From an uncultured Mycoplasmatota bacterium (GTDB taxonomy: Bacteria; Bacillota_I; Bacilli_A; RF39; UBA660): a DNA stretch of 8,229 nucleotides. Location of the stretch: assembly GCA_900552495.1 (NCBI GenBank), contig URZY01000019.1:1-8229 (forward strand), in the 5' to 3' direction. This document shows positions 7,717 through 8,229 of this stretch, one piece after another. The stretch's first letter is position 1. Each line of letters begins with the position of its first letter. Made by a program: the position numbers and the translations under genes. The notes under the pieces were generated by a model. The model saw nothing but the letters and a program-made list of their open reading frames with translations. It had not been told where the DNA came from and searched no databases.

Positions 7717-7776
7717 AACTAGGATAATAAAAAGAAAAGAGCTAGGCCGTCACACAATTGGATACTTTAGACCCCT

Positions 7777-7782
7777 GTTATA
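7777..7782 (-). promoter_or_regulatory. -10 half-site in the IS left end (circle-junction promoter)
   Basis: TATAAC on the minus strand starts 3 nt after the deduced left core. It is one base from the TATAAT consensus. In the circle it would pair with TTGACA at 6314-6319 and start transcription just upstream of the putative bridge RNA, matching the known promoter reconstitution of IS110 elements. Confidence 0.55.
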
Positions 7783-7785
7783 ATC

Positions 7786-7804
7786 TGCCTAAACTCAATC
7801 GCAT
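7786..7804 (-). pseudogene. Severed start codon and first codons of the NTase-PHP gene
   Basis: ATG at 7802-7804 is followed by CGA TTG AGT TTA GGC up to the deduced core. Joined to the sequence left of the IS this reads MRLSLGTQVAIKV and continues without a stop into the NTase-PHP frame. The site before this ATG is weak (GAG, 7 nt spacing), so TTG at 7796 or another nearby start cannot be excluded. Confidence 0.5.
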
Positions 7805-7808
7805 AATT

Positions 7809-7825
7809 TTACTCAAAAAGAGTAA
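7809..7825 (-). repeat. Perfect 6-bp hairpin in the operon leader
   Basis: TTACTC and GAGTAA flank a 5-nt T loop on the minus strand, just after the -10 element at 7830-7835. A transcript from that promoter would carry this hairpin at its extreme 5' end, where it might affect stability or access to the start codon at 7804. Confidence 0.5.
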
Positions 7826-7829
7826 CTTT

Positions 7830-7857
7830 ATTATACTTGTAAAAAGATGATTTGCAA
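7830..7857 (-). promoter_or_regulatory. Candidate native promoter of the NTase-PHP operon
   Basis: TTGCAA (7852-7857), a 16-bp spacer and a perfect TATAAT (7830-7835) read toward the severed ATG at 7804. The IS110 insertion now separates this promoter from all four operon genes by about 1.5 kb. Confidence 0.5.
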
Positions 7858-7923
7858 CTTCATCAATTTACTAAATACATTATACGTGATATAATTTTTT
7901 ATCATTTGATTTTTTTCGGGCAT
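7831..7923 (-). CDS. Possible 30-residue leader or small ORF
   Basis: ATG at 7921-7923 is preceded by GTAGGTGGTGAAGAAA, a credible ribosome binding site. It opens 30 codons (MPEKNQMIKNYITYNVFSKL and ten more) ending in TAA at 7831. No family is recognised. It ends 26 nt before the inferred start of the NTase-PHP gene and in another frame, and overlaps the TATAAT there. It may be a leader peptide, a degraded gene start, or chance in AT-rich DNA. Confidence 0.35.
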   Translation of the reverse strand: MPEKNQMIKNYITYNVFSKLMKLQIIFLQV

Positions 7924-7971
7924 TTTCTTCACCACCTACACTATCATTTTTAAAAAATTACTATTTTATCT

Positions 7972-8015
7972 TTTATTAGGTTAATATTTTATTGATTAAC
8001 ATATTTTCTAATAAA
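7972..8015. repeat. Nested inverted repeat at a promoter start point
   Basis: Outer arms TTTATTAG (7972-7979) and CTAATAAA (8008-8015) are perfect complements. Inner arms GTTAAT (7980-7985) and ATTAAC (7995-8000) also are. The right arm touches the -10 of the promoter at 8015-8042, so the repeat covers the expected start point. It could be an operator or a 5' hairpin. Confidence 0.5.
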
Positions 8016-8042
8016 TTATATCATAATTCTACTATTGTTCAA
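8015..8042 (-). promoter_or_regulatory. Extended -10 promoter upstream of the operon
   Basis: TTGAAC (8037-8042), a 16-bp spacer and TGATATAAT, a TGn-extended TATAAT with its hexamer at 8015-8020, read leftward from the intergenic gap after the SEDS gene. It is positioned to transcribe the 30-codon ORF and the original operon. Confidence 0.6.
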
Positions 8043-8080
8043 ATATTTGCAATGAAAATAATAAAATTTATTAATCGTTT

Positions 8081-8229
8081 TTACGTTTTTCCACTAATAT
8101 TTAAAATTATTCCTATCATTGTTAAACTTGTAAGTAAACTACTACCACCATAACTTATAAATGGTAATGTTACTCCGGTTACTGGTAATATTCCAACAAC
8201 TACCATTAAGTTAAGTAATGTTTGAAATA
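8081..8229 (-). CDS. SEDS-family protein (RodA/FtsW/SpoVE), C-terminal part
   Basis: The last 48 codons of a gene that continues past the right edge encode FQTLLNLMVVVGILPVTGVT, then LPFISYGGSSLL and a final hydrophobic helix TSLTMIGIILNI, ending in SGKT. The GVTLPFISYGGSS loop between two membrane helices is the signature of the SEDS peptidoglycan glycosyltransferases, which polymerise lipid II at the membrane with a partner class B penicillin-binding protein. The PVTGVTLPF wording is closer to RodA-like members, but the fragment cannot settle RodA against FtsW. It is a normal chromosomal core gene and marks the boundary of the accessory region. No GC-rich terminator follows its TAA. Confidence 0.9.
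   Translation of the reverse strand, partial: FQTLLNLMVVVGILPVTGVTLPFISYGGSSLLTSLTMIGIILNISGKT

Larger units (their letters stand above)
7621..7773 (-). ncRNA. Putative IS110 bridge RNA
   Basis: This non-coding stretch lies between the left end and the transposase start, where IS110-group elements encode their bridge RNA. It contains TTAGAATGT (7708-7716), identical to the nine bases next to the right-end core (6301-6309). It also contains TAATCT (7688-7693), complementary to AGATTA at the left end. The two are in a plausible left/right donor-guide order in one loop region. The upstream part holds UUGUGUG (about 7751-7757), which pairs 6 of 7 with the right target flank CACTCAA. Exact ends and fold are not determined; the 3' end is assumed to be near the transposase start. 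Confidence 0.6.
6301..7787 (-). mobile_element. IS110-family insertion sequence (~1.49 kb)
   Basis: The element carries a DEDD transposase, a 5' non-coding region of about 165 bp before the coding start, and about 138 bp of 3' non-coding sequence, with no obvious terminal inverted repeats. This is typical of the IS110 group. I infer a CA core at both ends (6299-6300 and 7786-7787, minus-strand sense), one copy of which belongs to the element. This placement restores the reading frame of the interrupted gene and puts a TTGACA in the right end 18 bp from a TATAAC in the left end when the ends are joined. It also leaves the base stretch next to the right core identical to a segment of the putative bridge RNA. 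The ends are deduced and may be off by a few bases. Confidence 0.72.

Noticed and set aside
6301..7795. GT or TTAG as alternative IS core sequences
   Set aside because: Both are shared by the two ends, but they leave stops or the wrong frame in the rejoined gene and give unusable promoter spacing in the circle.
1..8229. tRNA, rRNA or CRISPR arrays
   Set aside because: No cloverleaf-like GC-rich segments, rRNA motifs or regularly spaced repeats were seen on either strand.

Overview
The window is a very AT-rich stretch of a low-GC Gram-positive bacterium, probably a gut Bacilli/RF39-like or Erysipelotrichia-like lineage. This rests on base composition, GGAGG-type ribosome binding sites, and a RodA/FtsW-type cell-shape gene at the right edge. 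TGG encodes Trp and TGA is used as a stop, so the standard bacterial code fits. Every supported gene lies on the minus strand, so the window reads biologically from right to left.

Right edge (7788-8229): the 3' end of a SEDS-family (RodA/FtsW) gene. It is followed by an intergenic region with an extended -10 promoter, a nested inverted repeat at its start point, a possible 30-codon ORF, a second promoter-like pair, a short hairpin, and what I infer is the severed start codon of the next operon.

Middle right (about 6301-7787): an IS110-family insertion sequence with a DEDD transposase. Its 5' non-coding region fits a bridge RNA. I place the ends by three agreeing signals. (1) A shared CA core lets the interrupted gene be rejoined in frame. 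(2) Joining the two IS ends creates a TTGACA-18-TATAAC promoter. (3) The nine bases abutting the core at the right end recur exactly inside the putative RNA, as expected of a left donor guide.

Middle (1785-6299): a tight four-gene operon. In order it encodes (a) a large nucleotidyltransferase-fold + PHP phosphoesterase + C-terminal membrane-anchor protein, which lost its first ~31 codons to the IS; (b) a protein resembling R-S-E ADP-ribosyltransferases; (c) an unrecognised Gln-rich coiled-coil protein; (d) a DUF2185/Imm33-type immunity protein. Spacings are 2 bp, a 4-bp overlap and 14 bp, so translation is probably coupled. The content suggests an effector/immunity or defence-type module. This is inference: I know of no described system with this set.

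Left (20-1784): the 3' remnant of a large serine recombinase, in frame right after the immunity gene's TAG, marks an old integration or deletion junction. Beyond it is a methyltransferase-like gene built from two diverged copies of the same TehB-like domain. The mix of IS, recombinase remnant and immunity gene next to a core gene marks this as an accessory island.
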